NCBI GenBank assembly: GCA_026225945.1
Contig: JAMJFZ010004031.1
Span: 8,446,001-8,510,000 of the forward strand
DNA: 64,000 bases
Origin: Cricetomys ansorgei
Lineage: Eukaryota; Chordata; Mammalia; Rodentia; Nesomyidae
Direction: 5' to 3'
Below the pieces are notes generated by a model. That model saw only the letters and a list, made by a program, of their open reading frames with translations. It did no database searches and was not told where the DNA came from. Numbering within the stretch: the stretch's first letter is position 1; the number at the start of each line of letters is the position of its first letter. This document shows positions 12,516 through 25,467 of the stretch, piece after piece. The position numbers and the translations under genes are program-made.

Positions 12516-14387
12516 TCAGAGTCAAAGAAAGTCCAAACTTTTTAAATATAAAACTTCCTTGTCTTTATTCTCTGTGTTTAGATTTGTAGTCTGCGTTTGA
12601 GATCAAGTGGTTATTAAATAGACTAAATGGATTTTTTTCTTTGAGCATCTTTTGACATTTCTTGTGAAATGTAAATGTGTGCAGCTTGTCAAGGCAAGGG
12701 TTTGTCTTTAAACATGGACACTTTCACTAACTGGGCTCTTAAGTCTGTGTTACAGTGTTTTGTTTTATACTCATTTTTTCTAATTCCTGATTATCATCAT
12801 CTTAAAGTTTTTGTGTGGGATCTGTTTGGACTGCTGTGGCCTGTGGCAAGCAGTCTGAGGTCTTTACATCCTCTTTACTCTGGCTCCAGTATAACTAACT
12901 GTAAGCAGTCATGTTTACTTATTTCTCAATGTTAAAAAAGTAAGTGCAAATGTACATACAGAAAACTAGATAATGGATCTTTGTTCTTAACTAAAATCCG
13001 CATAAGGTTAAAAAGTATGTAAAAATTCTGGATTATTTTCTAAGTGAACACACCCTAGGTTGTCTTCTAGAAAGCTCCTCAGTCCCTGCTTTGATATGAT
13101 GATCAGTTGTGAACTATTAAAGTATCATTTATTTTGTTATATTACAGGAATTTAAAGTCTCATTAATGATAAATACTCATCTCTTGCAGAATATAAAAGC
13201 TATGAAAATCTTTTTCCAATGTTGTTACTTCTCTGTGCTTGATGTTGGTTTGAAATACATAATTCTTTTCATTTTCCAATGACAGTGACCTTTTGTTTTC
13301 TAATCCCTCTATTCCACATTTTGGAGGGCACCAGAATAGTGTGAGTGCAGTAAAGCGTGCAGATAGTATTTTAGACCAAATGCTTGTTCACAACTGCCTG
13401 ATATAAATCACTCAGTCTGCTTTTGGAATTGCAACATTTTTTTTTATTAAGAAGTTTTAATTTGAATTTCAAATTAAACAAAAGACTCTACTTAGATATT
13501 TAATAACAGGTGAATGATTTGCCTGTACATTTTGGAAGACCTACTGGACCACATTTCAAACACGAAGTATATTTGGCATGGACCCGGTATTCTAAGTCCT
13601 ACCGTAAACGTGAAAATGATAGCTTAAATAAGATATCATGGAAAGTTCTTTCAAGTATGATGTCTTCTAGGTGTTATGATTCTTCTTCTTATTAGTTGGT
13701 AGGAATTAATTAATTTTTTTTAGCTGTGTTCATGTAAGAAGTCTCTTGTACCACTTAGAAATCATACATTGCTTTATATGGCTTTAACCACTATTATTAT
13801 CTGTATTCCATGCTTGGATTTTATGTGTATATTTATATGTGTATGTGTTGTGTGTATATTTTACATACACACGTTTATCTGTCACATTCACTTTTGTTAG
13901 GCTCTTTGCTGTTGTTCGTATAAGAAATGCTTAGGATTTGTTGGCTGCAGAGTGACAGAAAGAAGGAGCTTTTCCTCTGTGATATCTCAGACTCTGGCAT
14001 CACCACTGAAGAGTTTATATGGAAGTCTTTTTAGTGACATCTATGATACATGATATTAAAAACATTTTCAGGAATCTGGGAGGAAATAGTAATAATAGCA
14101 GCAAATGTTCATTTGCCCTTGGCTTGCCCAAAGTAAAATTCTGATTAGTAGGTGTTAGTATAGACAGGTTTCCATAACCCTAGGTCCCACATTGTTGATT
14201 ATGTGCCTGCACTGCCAAAGCTAGCAGCTCTAAGTGAAGCAGGTTCATATAGTCTGCCTTTTAGAAATTCACATCAGCCTACTAGAAAATGTAGAACCCC
14301 TCTGCCACCTAAGCCCCAAAATGGGAAGCTCCCAGATACCCTTTACCCTAAAAAAAAATTCTTAAGAAATTTAAAGAAAAAATCTCT

Positions 14388-14502
14388 AGCCTAGGCTGGC
14401 TTTGAACTTGCTATGTTGCTGAGAGTGACCTTGAACTTCTGATCCTCCTGCCTCCAACTCTCTGAGTACTGGGATTATAGGAATGTGCCGCAGTGATTCA
14501 GG
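14388..14502 (-). mobile_element. B1 SINE, antisense
   Basis: Motifs aggctggctttgaacttgct, cttctgatcctcctgcctcc and gtactgggattataggaatg in antisense B1 order. Confidence 0.75.
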
Positions 14503-17299
14503 TGATTAGGCCCAGGGCCTGCTGTGTGCTGCCCAAGCCCAGCCAAGCTACATTCCCACTCCTACCCCCCCATCTTTGCCATTTTTCTGTTTTTCACTTG
14601 CGTCAAGCATGAGAATCGTGGTGGTCTGTGGAATCCACAGCACTTAATAAGTGCCTCATCTGTGTGTTTGCTGTTTGTGATCTAGCAGAATGTCGAGTCA
14701 CTGCTGTTCTGCACACCATATGTTGAAGCATGGGCTATGGTTAGGAGGAGGCAAGCAAGTTGGACGGCAGCCCACTTGACTGTGGAAAATACCAGGAAGC
14801 ACAGTCATTGTATTAGATATTCTGTTTCTCACAGAAACGGTCTTCAGTGACTGCAGATAGATTTGGGTCTGATGAACTTAGAGATTCAAGACAAAAATAG
14901 CGTTAGGTGATCTGGACATTACTTAAGCTGTGAAAACATGATTCTTTGTGTAGTCACTGACATAAAATGAGAGAATGCTTGGAAAAGAAAGTATTGTAGG
15001 TCATTTGTGCATTACAGGCTTTTCCCAGTCTCATCTAAAGGTCTTCAGAGATGCCTGTAAGTTCATTTTTTTCTGTTGTAGATTTTAGGCAAGTTGGGTT
15101 TTCCATTCTAGTCTTCCAAACACATCACCGAGTCAGTTCTCCACCTTTCTGTCTCATAAGATGACAGCCTGTCCCTCGCTTGGTAACACATTGCACAGGA
15201 ATGTGGACGAGCTCTGGTAGCCTGCTTTATGGTTTTCCCCTCCTTCCTAACGTACTGACAGTAGCCTGGGTCTCACTTTACCTTCTACACCAACTTCAAT
15301 AGTTGTTGAATGCCACATTGCAAAACCCGTGAGTGCTGCTCTGCCACCCACTCTTCTTTTTCTTCCATATATTAGATCCTTCATTTAAAAAAAAATCATC
15401 CCCAACAAAAATGATTCATAGTTTAAATATTACAGGAAGGAGAACGTGCAGGATTATGCGGAGTTTATCTGCATATTCCAGCAGAATTTTTAGGTTAGGA
15501 GAATTTGAAATTGGAGGAGATTTCTGTTCTTGACCTTAATAGGACTCCCTTATACACTGTCAGTAAGTGCAGTCAGGATGGTGCCACTTCAAGATACCAA
15601 CATGCTGTAGGCCTGAGAGCGGGCACTCTTTGGCCTTAATGGTTTTAAGATATAGTTACTCTCTCTAGACACAACAACTAGGAAACATTTTAAGGCTCTC
15701 ACTGAAGGTTGTCCTACAAGGATGTCAGCAATAGCAAGAATGCATCAATAGTGTGCATGAACCCAGCTATATGGGATATCAGCATCCCTCTGCTAGCTGT
15801 TCAAACTGGTTATGTAAATACATTCTTTAGCCTGGTGTTGGGCCCTTGGACCTGCATTTGAAGCATCCCCTTAAATACCAGCACCTGTCTGTGAGCAGTC
15901 TATCTGGCCACTTTTTTCTGTTCATGTGAACTTCCTTAGATAGCCTCCTTTCTATTCTCAAGTAATTGGCTTTGTGTTTGGTTCTTTCTGACTGAGTCAG
16001 TGTTTCTAGATGAGCTTCCTGGCTCTAACTTGCCTTGTTTATAAGCTTCTCTGTTATCAGTCACAGTTATGAGCACGTACTGTGAAGTCATATGATCTGA
16101 GTTAAGGATTGACTGTGTTTTGGGGGGTATTTAACTGTGTTTACACCGTGGTCTCCCAGTTACTGGTTTTCTTATCTTTAAAAGGCATTATATTATGAGT
16201 TATACCTCCTTCTTAAGGTTGTTTTTAGTTACCAACAAAATAAACTTAAAAACATTTAACAAAAGTCTGACGAATTGAAAGTATTCAGATCTACAAAATT
16301 GATATTACTGTGTACTAGCTATTTAAGTTGACTGTAGGCACCCAAACTGATCTCAAGACCCGTTTACCCTATTGGACGTTATTGCGAGCCTGTGGACATT
16401 TTGGGGGAGGGGGCAGGTTATGTGTTTTACTATTATGAATGAGAATTCCTGCAAAAAAGCTGTGTTGACAAAGGCTGATGGACTGATTAGAACTGGAGCG
16501 ATGTGAAGAGGATGGACTATTACAGTCCAGAGCCTATTCACAGCTTATCTTCGGCTGTTTTTAGGGAATTTCTCCCCCCCGCCCCGCCGCCGTGTGTCAG
16601 ACCTAACATCCTGTGACTGAAGGTAAAGGCAACCTAACATCCCAACAGACTTAAAAGAAAAACAAAAAAACTTTTATAATGTATTAACAAAACCTAGTTT
16701 TCTACCAGTCAGAGGGCTAAGAGTGTTAAGACTTATAGCTGAGGTTTCTCCACCTTGCTGTAACTGCCTGATCAGTGTTTCCAATATGCTATTTAAGCAC
16801 TCAAACTTGGCTACAATCTCTTACACCCTTTGACGTGAGAGCTGTGTCTTCCTTTTGACAATATTCACTGTATTTAAAATTAAAATAGAGAAATTTTAAA
16901 ATTACCAATTATTTTAAAAGAAATATTAATAGGGCAATTACATGCTAGAATAAGTAACATTTTATGAAAAATAATTTTATAAGGTAGTGAGAAGAGAGTT
17001 GTATTTGTTTGTTATAATATTTTTACAAGCTCATTGCTGACTTTAGAGACTTGGAGATAGTATCTGCACTTATCTCTAGGCCTGTGATTTTGAGTGATGA
17101 AGAAACTCTGGGTTCAGACAGGTACATAGTTGGAAAAAAGAAAGGTATTTTAACAGTCTTTTTAGATAGTTGCAGATTTTCTTTGATACAACACTAAAAC
17201 TTGACAAGTAGTAGTATCATTTTTGTATGTAAATGTTTGTGTTGTGGGTGGCTATGTCTGCATGTTGGATAGTTTCCCCAATCTCTGACACTTTATTTT

Positions 17300-17516
17300 T
17301 TTGGAGACAGTTTCTCACTGACGCTGGAGCTCACTGATCTGACTGTACTTGCGGGCCAGCCAGCCCCATTGGTCTTTCTTCCCTGCCTCTCCAACACTGG
17401 AATTAGAGTCAGGCACATCCTCACCAGACTTTGTAGGGGGTAGTGCTGGGGTCAAACTTAGGTCCTCATGCTTGTGTGGCAAGCACTTTACCACTGAATT
17501 TTCTCCCCAGCCTCTA
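17300..17516 (-). mobile_element. B4 SINE, antisense
   Basis: It reads ggagacagtttctcactgac, gctggagctcactgatctga, then the ID-like end taggtcctcatgcttgtgtg and ctccccagcc. Nearly full length. Confidence 0.8.
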
Positions 17517-18139
17517 ACAAGTAGTAGTTTCATAAAAGTGATTTGTATTGTAGACCCTGAAACAGTGAACATTCTGTACTGCTAACATTAAAATTCATTA
17601 CTGTACCTTGTATTTGACTGGATCTTTTGCCCATATATGATGCTATATTGTTGTGTATTTTATTTAAAAAAGATTAGTTCATAGAATTATACATATCTTA
17701 TGTTAATATATTTCATTCTACAGTATATTTAAAAATTACATTCTGTAATTATAGCTATCTATCTCATTGGAGGCCTTTAAATATTAACAATCTCTTAAGC
17801 TCATGGCAGTTGATAAAGTTTCCCCAAATTCTAATTTTCTCTTGAAAGCTTGAATTTTATGACTAGTAATAAATATTCTCAGTTTTGTTGAAATGACAAG
17901 TTTACTTTGTTCATTTTCAAGAAAATATCTATCAAGTATCCACATTTGATTAGTCATAGTTTGTCATTTCTCTTGAAATTTTAAGCCACCAGCTCTCAAC
18001 TCTGATGATCTCATAATGCTTTCATTCAAGATTATTCTATTATTATTTTACTCCTCATACTCAATATCCACGTAGACAGATGTTCCTTATATAGTTCCAT
18101 TTTGTTATATACAATACAAAAAGGAAGTTTCTTGGCAGA

Positions 18140-18295
18140 CAGTGTTGGCACACGCCTTTAATCCCAGCACTCAGGAGGCAGAGGCAGGCAGATCTCTGTG
18201 AGTTCGAGGCCAGCCTGGTCTACAGAGTGAGTTCCAGGGATAGCCAGAGCTACAACAGCGAAACCCTGTCTTGGAACAAGACAAAACAAAACAGC
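18140..18295 (+). mobile_element. B1 SINE, well preserved
   Basis: Close to B1 consensus: cacgcctttaatcccagcac, gtgagttcgaggccagcctg, gagctacaacagcgaaaccc, then an A-rich tail with acaaaacaaaac. Confidence 0.93.
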
Positions 18296-20304
18296 AGTTT
18301 CTTCAGGGTTGAGATTTAATACAAATCAATAGTTCATCAGGACATTCTAAAGTGGAATGTATTTTTTTCTTATTCGGTGTGAATGTGTGGTGTCGAAGTA
18401 TATAATGGCAGCCACAGCACATTATTACTGCTTTGTTTTGGGTTAGGATGCCAGCAGTTTTACATGCCATTGCTTCTGCACCACCAATGCAGTATGAAAG
18501 AAAACAGAGAGGGTTAGGGCATTTTGACTTTTCAGATCAAGGAAAGAAAACACCTCGTTGAGTAAAGAACTCAGCCAGTGTCAGAGCAAGCCACAGAGAT
18601 AGCCTGGGGAGATGCATTCCAGACTAAAGAGGCTACTGGGTAAATGTACATCTCCCATGTCTAATGAACAGTAAAAAAACCAGAAAGACTAGAGAAAAGT
18701 GGATAAGAGCAAGCAAAATAGATGGACTGTTGGGATAAGAAGGGCAGACCTTTTAAGATCTTGCACGTTAGACTTCTGAAAACTGTGCTTGCACTTTACT
18801 TGGTCTTATGAAAATGCAAATTCTGAATTCATACACAGGGGCTGGGTCTTAGATTCTACATTTCTAACAAGTTACCAAGTAATGCCTTATATCACAGCCC
18901 TTCTAAAATAGCAGTTTGTAGACAGTTTCATATATACATATACATTCATATACATACGTGTGTGTGCTGTAATACCTCAGCAGCATCTGAGACATTAGTC
19001 TTTAATCACACATTAATAACCACATATAGGTGAAACTGATGAACAATCACATGTAATGGAGAAAATACAATTTTCAAATCCATTGAGGTGAGGCTTTTAC
19101 CCTCAGTCAGTATAAAAGCATTATAAAAATATTTGTGGGTTCAAGTCAGACAAGTATTGACTGCCAAATGAATTGTAAAATTACTTTCATGTTTCAGAAC
19201 ATTGCGATTTTATAATCTATAAAACATGGATTCTTTGTTGGTGTTACATGTCCAGTTAGTTGCTCCTTATATGTTCTTTAAGACAGCCCGGTTCATTACA
19301 TGTTTGTTATAGATTCCACTGGATGCGTATGTCAGCCTGAGAAACTATACTCCAGATCTGTGATGCCCTGGTTCTCTTTAAAGAAAGAAAAACAAGCACC
19401 TATCAATTTGGAACACAAATAAATTCTCCTTCCCAGAGACATTTTACGTTTTGGTACCCTGTATTATCATGTGAGCAAAGTATAGTTAATTAAAATATGC
19501 TGAGTATTTTATTATACTTTGGTATGTTTAGCATTTACTTAGAATTATCCAACTCTTGTCATTTGTGGTTGACAAATCTGACTTTGGTTTCTCCTTTACT
19601 TTATTCCATATTTGACTCTGCAACTTGTTATTTAAAGCAGACTTCTCTGTAGTTTTCAGTTTCTACTTCACCTCCCAAATGACTGTGTGGATTGCCCTGA
19701 GAAATCTAGCTGAATTACCATGCATGTAGAAATTATTATAAGGTGAGGAATGATGTAATCTTTTCTCATCTCAATGCCCCACACTGCCACTTAGTAACAG
19801 GATCCTTTACTGTCCTTTCCCCATAGACTCTCAGGTAAGTGTTCATACATCTGTTTTTCTGAGCATCCTTCCTCTTATGATACTTGAAGAACAGTGGTAT
19901 AAGGAAGTCTTTGCAAGAAGTTGTTTTAAGGCTTGATTGACTCTTATCATTAGGGAGTTCTATGACCATGTGAAGAAGAATGCACATTGTATTGCTTTAC
20001 CTGAGTGCTTTACCTGAGGTCCTGAGTGCTGGGGTTGATTCTTTTCTTCAAGGGCAAGGGTCTAGGTCTAGGTAGGTGAACCATCGCTACAGAACTATAG
20101 AAAAGTGTGATGTAAGAATTATATGTCCAAAAGGATGAATTGGAAGTAAGAATGTTCATACTGTGTCTGCTGAAAGAGGTGAGGGTTGAGATAACTGAAT
20201 TAGAATTCTTAGGGAGCTGGTTAGGAAGAGCACTAGCAAATGTATAGTTTGTTTTATTTTCTAGGAAAAAAACTTGTATTTATAAAAAGTAGTAGTTTTT
20301 GTCT

Positions 20305-20660
20305 ACTTGACACAAACCTAGACAGAAAGAAGGAATCACACTTGAAGAATTGCCTCCATCAGATTGGCCTGTGGCCCATTCTTTTGCTTGTGAATTGATG
20401 TAAGAGAGCCTAGCCCACTCTGTGCAGTACCATCCCTGGCCATTGGGCTGGGCTGTATAAGGAAGGTTAGCTGAGCAAGCCGAAGAAGCAAGCGGGGTGA
20501 CAGTCCTTCATGGTCTGCTTCAGGTTCTGCCTTGAACTCCTGTCCTGACTTCCCTTAGTGATGGATTATGACTTATAAGCCAACTAAAAGCTTTCTTTCC
20601 CAAGATGCTTGTGGTCAGTGATTTATCATAGCAACAGAGAAGCAAACTAGGGCAGTAGAA
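20305..20660 (+). mobile_element. Rodent interspersed repeat (family name uncertain)
   Basis: The order tctacttgacacaaacctag, ctgagcaagccgaagaagca, ctgtcctgacttcccttagt, ataagccaactaaaag and atcatagcaacagag matches a common rodent repeat, possibly a URR1-like non-autonomous DNA transposon. The same family recurs at 34670-35070. I cannot confirm the family name. Confidence 0.6.
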
Positions 20661-20864
20661 ATGCTGAAGATAGTGTTCATTGGGTTACATTCTTAATACC
20701 TGGAATTTCTAGTGCTACAGATAGTCCAAGCTGTGTTAAAAAAATGTGTTCAGCAGACATATTTTTGTTGTAGTAATATATAAAATATACTATATTTTTA
20801 AAGTTCAATTATAAGAAATTAATAAAAATTTAATTTTCTGCATTTAATTTTGGACATGTAAGAG

Positions 20865-21347
20865 TTATGCGTTTAATTTTAGACATGCAGAGTTACACAC
20901 TATTGCCATGAATGGATGAGTTCTGCATGTTGTGTTTTCTGTGGTAAAGAAGTTCAGGAAGTATGTCATATTATTAAAGGTAGAGTGTTTGCTTACCAAC
21001 AGAGACCATATGGCAGCCTGTTGGGAATGTTGAGATACTTGAGAGCCTTGGCAGGAGTTGAGTCTCTTCCTGAAGTGTCCTTTAGAAACTGAGCAAGCAA
21101 GTCTGAGAACTTTTTGTAAAAGTGCCAGCATACTAGGACAAACATCAGAAATCAGCAAATATTTTAGGGAGAAAGTCTCAGGGAAATGAATTATATCTAG
21201 AAAAAAATAGTAGGTTAGAAAATGACCCTCTTCTTTTTTCATTGAGTTGAGCTGTATGTTATAGCTTCTTGCTTCCAAGAATGTAGTGGAAAGGTTTGCA
21301 TGAGCAGAAGGATTTTGTTTGTGTAGTCTGTTGGCCAGCTCTGCCAA
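20865..21347 (-). other. 160-codon open frame, probably not a gene
   Basis: The minus strand has a 160-codon Met-initiated frame starting MAELANRLHKQNPSAHANLS. I recognise no domain, signal peptide or family. It has no obvious promoter, lies in an intron antisense to Chn1, and is a length that chance allows in 64 kb. It is recorded only because it is the longest ATG-started frame outside named repeats. Confidence 0.1.
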
Positions 21348-21835
21348 GCTGGTGAGAGGAAGCTTTGCTTAGGTCTTGAATGAAAGGCCAAGCTGCAGTT
21401 GTGAAAAGCAAAGTTTCCAAGTTGGCTTTGGTCACATTTAGAAGGAGGCTTTGTTGGGCTGAGCTGTGGCTGCTGGTGAGGAGCTGAGCAAAATGTTTAA
21501 AAATATTTGTTTCTAGAGGTCTTTGACAAGGTTATCTGTGCGCATGGTAGTTGCACCATCTCGGATTCCCCTCTTCTCCCTAACATATCAACACTTCTGG
21601 GATTCTATTCTCTGAAGGATTAAAAATAATCATCTTTGGGATTAAAACTAGTTTATTTCTGTTGCAATTGGACACATCCAACAGTTGATTTTTAAGTTGG
21701 AAAGTTTTAAGTGATTTGGGTTTTTTTTTTTAAATTTCTATTTCTGATACTATTTCTATCCCTTTCCTTTCTCCTAACCCTCCCATGTATCCTCCTTTTT
21801 CAAATTCATGGCCTCTTTTCTCATTAATTGTTACA

Positions 21836-21838
<3 letters not shown>

Positions 21839-21897
<59 letters not shown>

Positions 21898-21954
21898 TAT
21901 ATGTGTATATATATGTATATGTATACACACATACACATGTATTATATGTATATT
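21839..21954. repeat. (TA)n(CA)n compound microsatellite in the L1 3' UTR
   Basis: About 39 bp of AT, then about 20 bp of AC, then TATG-rich sequence. This sits where rodent L1 3' UTRs normally carry a short TA/TG-rich run, here expanded. Confidence 0.95.
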
Positions 21955-22651
21955 TTGGGGGCTGGCCATTTGGTATTGGATAGCCAATTGGTACACTCTT
22001 CCCTGGGGAAGACTATATTCCTCCCACTCTCAGCATTCCTTAGTTGCCTGTCCTTCTTTTTGTAGGGTTGAGGCCTTATGAATCCACGCCCAGCCACACA
22101 CATCCATGTTAGCATATCTCTTGATGTCCTTGTTCAGGTCATGTTAAGGCATCGAGACTTCATAGGTGTGGTTTCTGACAATACTGGAAGACAGTCTCAC
22201 AGCAAACTCCCTTATCTTCTGGCTCTTACAATCTTTCTGCCCCATCTTATGCAATGTTACCTGAGCCTTAGATACAGGAATTGTTTTGCAGATGGATCCA
22301 TTGGGACTGGGCTCTACAACTTTGCATTTAGATTGGTTGTGGTTTTCTGTAATGGCCTCCATCTGTTGCAAAGAGAAGTTTCCTTGATGATAAGACTACA
22401 TTTATTTGTGATTATAAGAACAAATATTAGAGTATAGTTAGGGATTATGTTGGTTTAGTAAAGTGGTTGTATATTCTCCAAGATTCATGACTTCATCAGC
22501 CCTAGGTAATTAGCAAGGTTTCCAATATCAGGTATGATTTCTCTCTGGTTAAATGAGTCTTGAGTCTAATTAGAAATTTGAGTTTGAATGTGCCACTACT
22601 CCACCTGTAGGGTTATTGTGTCTTTGTTGCTCATTGTTGTAGCTCATAGGT

Positions 22652-22791
22652 GTCACAGGGTTTCTCTGTTGTGACTCTAGGTGTCCTGGAACTCACACTG
22701 TAGACCAGGCTGGCCTTGAACTCACAGAGATCTGCCTGCCTCTGCTTCCCCAAGTGCTAGGATTAAAGGCATGTGCCACCACCACCTGGCT
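22652..22791 (-). mobile_element. B1 SINE, antisense, inserted in L1
   Basis: It reads cagggtttctctgttgtgac, gaccaggctggccttgaact, aggattaaaggcatgtgcca. L1 3' UTR text continues on both sides. Confidence 0.92.
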
Positions 22792-23662
22792 AAGGAGGAG
22801 GCTTTTAAGTCAGCTCCAACTCAGGGACCTTTGGGCTCTGTATCTAAAGTATGTGGTGTGTTCAGCCATATGGACAAACTTCCACCTCTGAGAGGCAACC
22901 AAGGGAATAGCAATAGCAATAGCTTGTGTTTTAGGTGCCTTTGGACACCCTCTCAATGGGCCCTCAAAAATGGGCTTCTCATGCCTGGTGTTGGGGTTTT
23001 GTTAGTGGTCTTTGGCTCTTGGAGGGAACATTGTCAGCCAAGAGAAGAAAAGATCATTAAAACTGTGTATGTATGTACTTATTTATACACAGATGTGTAT
23101 TTTGGGTTTTTTTTTTTTTTTAGATACACAATTAGTTAATACTATGAATCCTTATGAGTTTTTCAGGATTCCTTACAGTCATTTCATGTTCTTTCCTCCC
23201 TCTTCTGTGTCTGTCTCCCCTCCTTTGTAATTAGAGCCCCCCCATTTTCCCATCTCCCCGCCAGATCACTTGTATCCCCTCTCTGTTGCTGTCTCTCCCC
23301 TCCCCCAGCAGTTGTCGCATTTTACTTTCTGGGTTTCTGTGGTTACCTAAGGATGTGTGCTCACTTCTGAAGGTTTAGCATTAAGAACCTCACTCAGCTG
23401 AGAGTATACAGTGTTTGTGTTTCAGGTCTGGATAACCTCACTCAATATGATCTTTTCTAGGCCCACCCACTTACCTGAAAAGAATTGATTTCACTTTTCT
23501 TTACAGCTGAATAGTATTCCATAGTGTATATGTACCACACTTTCTTTTTTTTAAAATGTCTTATTATTTTATGTATGAGTATTTCACAGACAGTGTTACA
23601 GACAGTTGTGTGCTGCCATGTGGGTGCTAGGAACTGAACTCTAGTACTCTGGATAAACAGTA

Positions 23663-23957
23663 TTCTCTCCTCTCCTCTCCTCTCCTCTCCTCTCCTCTCC
23701 TCTCCTCTCCTCTCCTCTCCTCTCCTCTCCTCTCCTCTCCTCTCCCCTCCCCTCCCCTCCCCTCCCCTCCCCTCCCCTCCCCTCCCCTTTTCTCTGTCTC
23801 TCGGTCTCTCTCTCTCTCTCTCCCTCCCTCCTTCCCTCCCTCCCTCACTTCCCTTCTCTTCTTCCCTTCCCTTCCCTTCCCTTCCCTTCCCTTCCCTTCC
23901 CTTCCCTTCCCTTCCCTTCCCTTCCCTTCCCTTCCCTTCTTTTCCTTTTCTTCTTTT
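23663..23957. repeat. Polypyrimidine microsatellite cluster (TCTCC)n, (CCCCT)n, (TC)n, (CCTTC)n
   Basis: Pyrimidines are unbroken at 23663-23795 (133 bp, CTCCT units changing to CCCCT units) and at 23848-23957 (110 bp, CCTTC units). The link between them has only a few purines. The minus strand is G-rich (ggagag, ggggag). Confidence 0.98.
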
Positions 23958-24078
23958 GAGACAGGGTTTCTCTGTGTAGCCCTGGCTGTCCTGGGACTTG
24001 CTCTGTAGCCCAGAGTGGCCTCAAACTTGGAGATCCACCTACTCCACCTCCCAAGTGCTGGAACACCACCACCCAGCT
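23953..24078 (-). mobile_element. B1 SINE, antisense
   Basis: It reads ttgagacagggtttctctgt, ctgtcctgggacttgctctg, caagtgctgg, with a small deletion before accaccacccagct. The (CCTTC)n block sits at its A-tail side. Confidence 0.9.
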
Positions 24079-25261
24079 AAGCAGCAATGGTCTCAACTGC
24101 TGAGCCAGCTCCCCCACCACACTTTCATCATCCACTGTCAATTGAAGGACATGTAGGTTGTCTCCATTTCCACGCTATTGTGAATAGAGCAGCAATGAGT
24201 GTGGCTGAACAAGTGGAGTGGGTGCTGAGTCCTTTGGGCATGTGCCAAAGAGTGGTATAGCCGAGTCATGTGGCAGATTTATTTCTAGCTTTTTGAGAAT
24301 TCTTCACACTGATTTCTGTAGTGGCTGCACCAGTTGGCAATGTCACCAACAGTGAATGAAGTTCCCCCTTTCCCTGCATCCCCTCCAGCATTTGTTGTCC
24401 GTTGGGGTAAGATGGAATCTTAAAGTTATTTTGATTTGTATTTCCCTAGTAGCTAGAGACAATGAACAGTTTCTGAGATATTTCTTAGCCATTTTTTTAA
24501 AACTTCTTTTGAGAACTCTCTGTTCAGGTCCTAGGCTGAATGGGACATGTGTTTGGTTTGTTTGTTGATTCCTTGTTTTTTTAGTTCTTTATATGTTCTG
24601 GATATTCATCCTCTGTCAGATGTATAGCTTGCAAAGATTCCATTCTGTGAACGTCCTCTTTACCTGGTTGGCTCTTTCTTTTGTTATTTAGACGATTTTT
24701 TAGTTTTATGAAGTCCCACTTGTCAGTTGTTGGCTTAATTGGTTTGGCTACTTGTAAGGATGAATTTAACTGACCTGATTTGGCCCTGACTTTGTGGGCT
24801 GAATTTTAATTACCTCATTTGAAATGTCTGCTTTTGACAGTTTGAATTTGTTTTCTAGGAAAAAGGAACAGTCAGTCAGGATGTGGAGTATCTAGAAATT
24901 TAGCAAAGCTCAATTTTAAATGCTTTCTCTTTAGTTTTAAATTGCATATGCTATTAAGAGCCTTTTATTTACTGTGAATTGTTTTCCAAGAAACTTCTTG
25001 TTAAGGCTTATTTTCTTTGTGACTCTTTCAGGCACTAACAGTAACACTTGTTTGGTATTTATTGTTTGATTGCTCTTGTTCTAAATGATCGCTTTATTAT
25101 AACAGAGTTTTGTGGTCATGTCATTGTTTTGTCATGTCCAGATACTGCCTAGAACAGAATGAAAGTGGCAGGAATTCCTCATCAGTGCCTTGCCATTTTA
25201 GATTACAGCAGTGCAGGGAAGAAATGCCTTTGATGTCAGTAAATGTTCTTTGCTGGACTTA

Positions 25262-25467
25262 CTTTAAAAATGAGACAGAGTTTCCTTGTACCCCAGGTGG
25301 GTCTTGAATTCTCTATGTAGCTGAGACAGGCCTTGAACTTCTGACCCTCCTGCACCTACCTTCTGAGTGCTGGGATTGTAGGTGTACACCACCTTGTAGC
25401 TTATGTGGTGCTGGGGAATGGAACCCAGGCCCTGTGCATACCAGACTGGGCTACATCTCCAACTGCA
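25262..25467 (-). mobile_element. B4 SINE, antisense
   Basis: An antisense B1-like half (gagacagagtttccttgtac to gattgtaggtgtacacc) is followed by the ID-like end (gggaatggaacccaggccct, then gggctacatctccaactgc). Confidence 0.8.

Larger units (their letters stand above)
23540..24115 (-). mobile_element. B2-type SINE split by microsatellites and a B1
   Basis: The tail-side part (gtgctgccatgtgggtgcta, ggaactgaactctagtactc) ends near 23660 and the promoter-side part (tggtctcaactgctgagcca) resumes at about 24080. The gap is filled by pyrimidine microsatellites and an antisense B1. Confidence 0.7.
21725..24780 (-). mobile_element. 5'-truncated rodent L1 (Lx-like), antisense, with nested insertions
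   Basis: Reading the minus strand, the 3' end of L1 ORF2 (about 24780 to 23140) is followed by the long rodent L1 3' UTR (about 23140 to 21725). Plus-strand landmarks are tattttggatgt-type wording near 24600, agctgaatagtattccatag at 23507 (antisense of the ORF2 C-terminus), ctcatgcctggtgttggggt, tgcaaagagaagtttccttg and ggggaagactatattcctcc. ORF2 is only a remnant with stops and frame breaks. Insertions into it are an antisense B1 (22652-22791) and a B2-type SINE that itself contains microsatellites and another B1 (23540-24115). Confidence 0.9.

Noticed and set aside
13510..13695. 61-codon frame (MNDLPVHFGR...) as a novel exon
   Set aside because: It has no convincing downstream donor or family match, and its length is expected by chance.
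23663..23957. CRISPR-like array
   Set aside because: The repeats are 5-bp tandem units with no spacers, and the DNA is mammalian.
21725..24780. Active L1 with intact ORF2
   Set aside because: Only the 3' end of ORF2 is present, with stops, frame breaks and several insertions.
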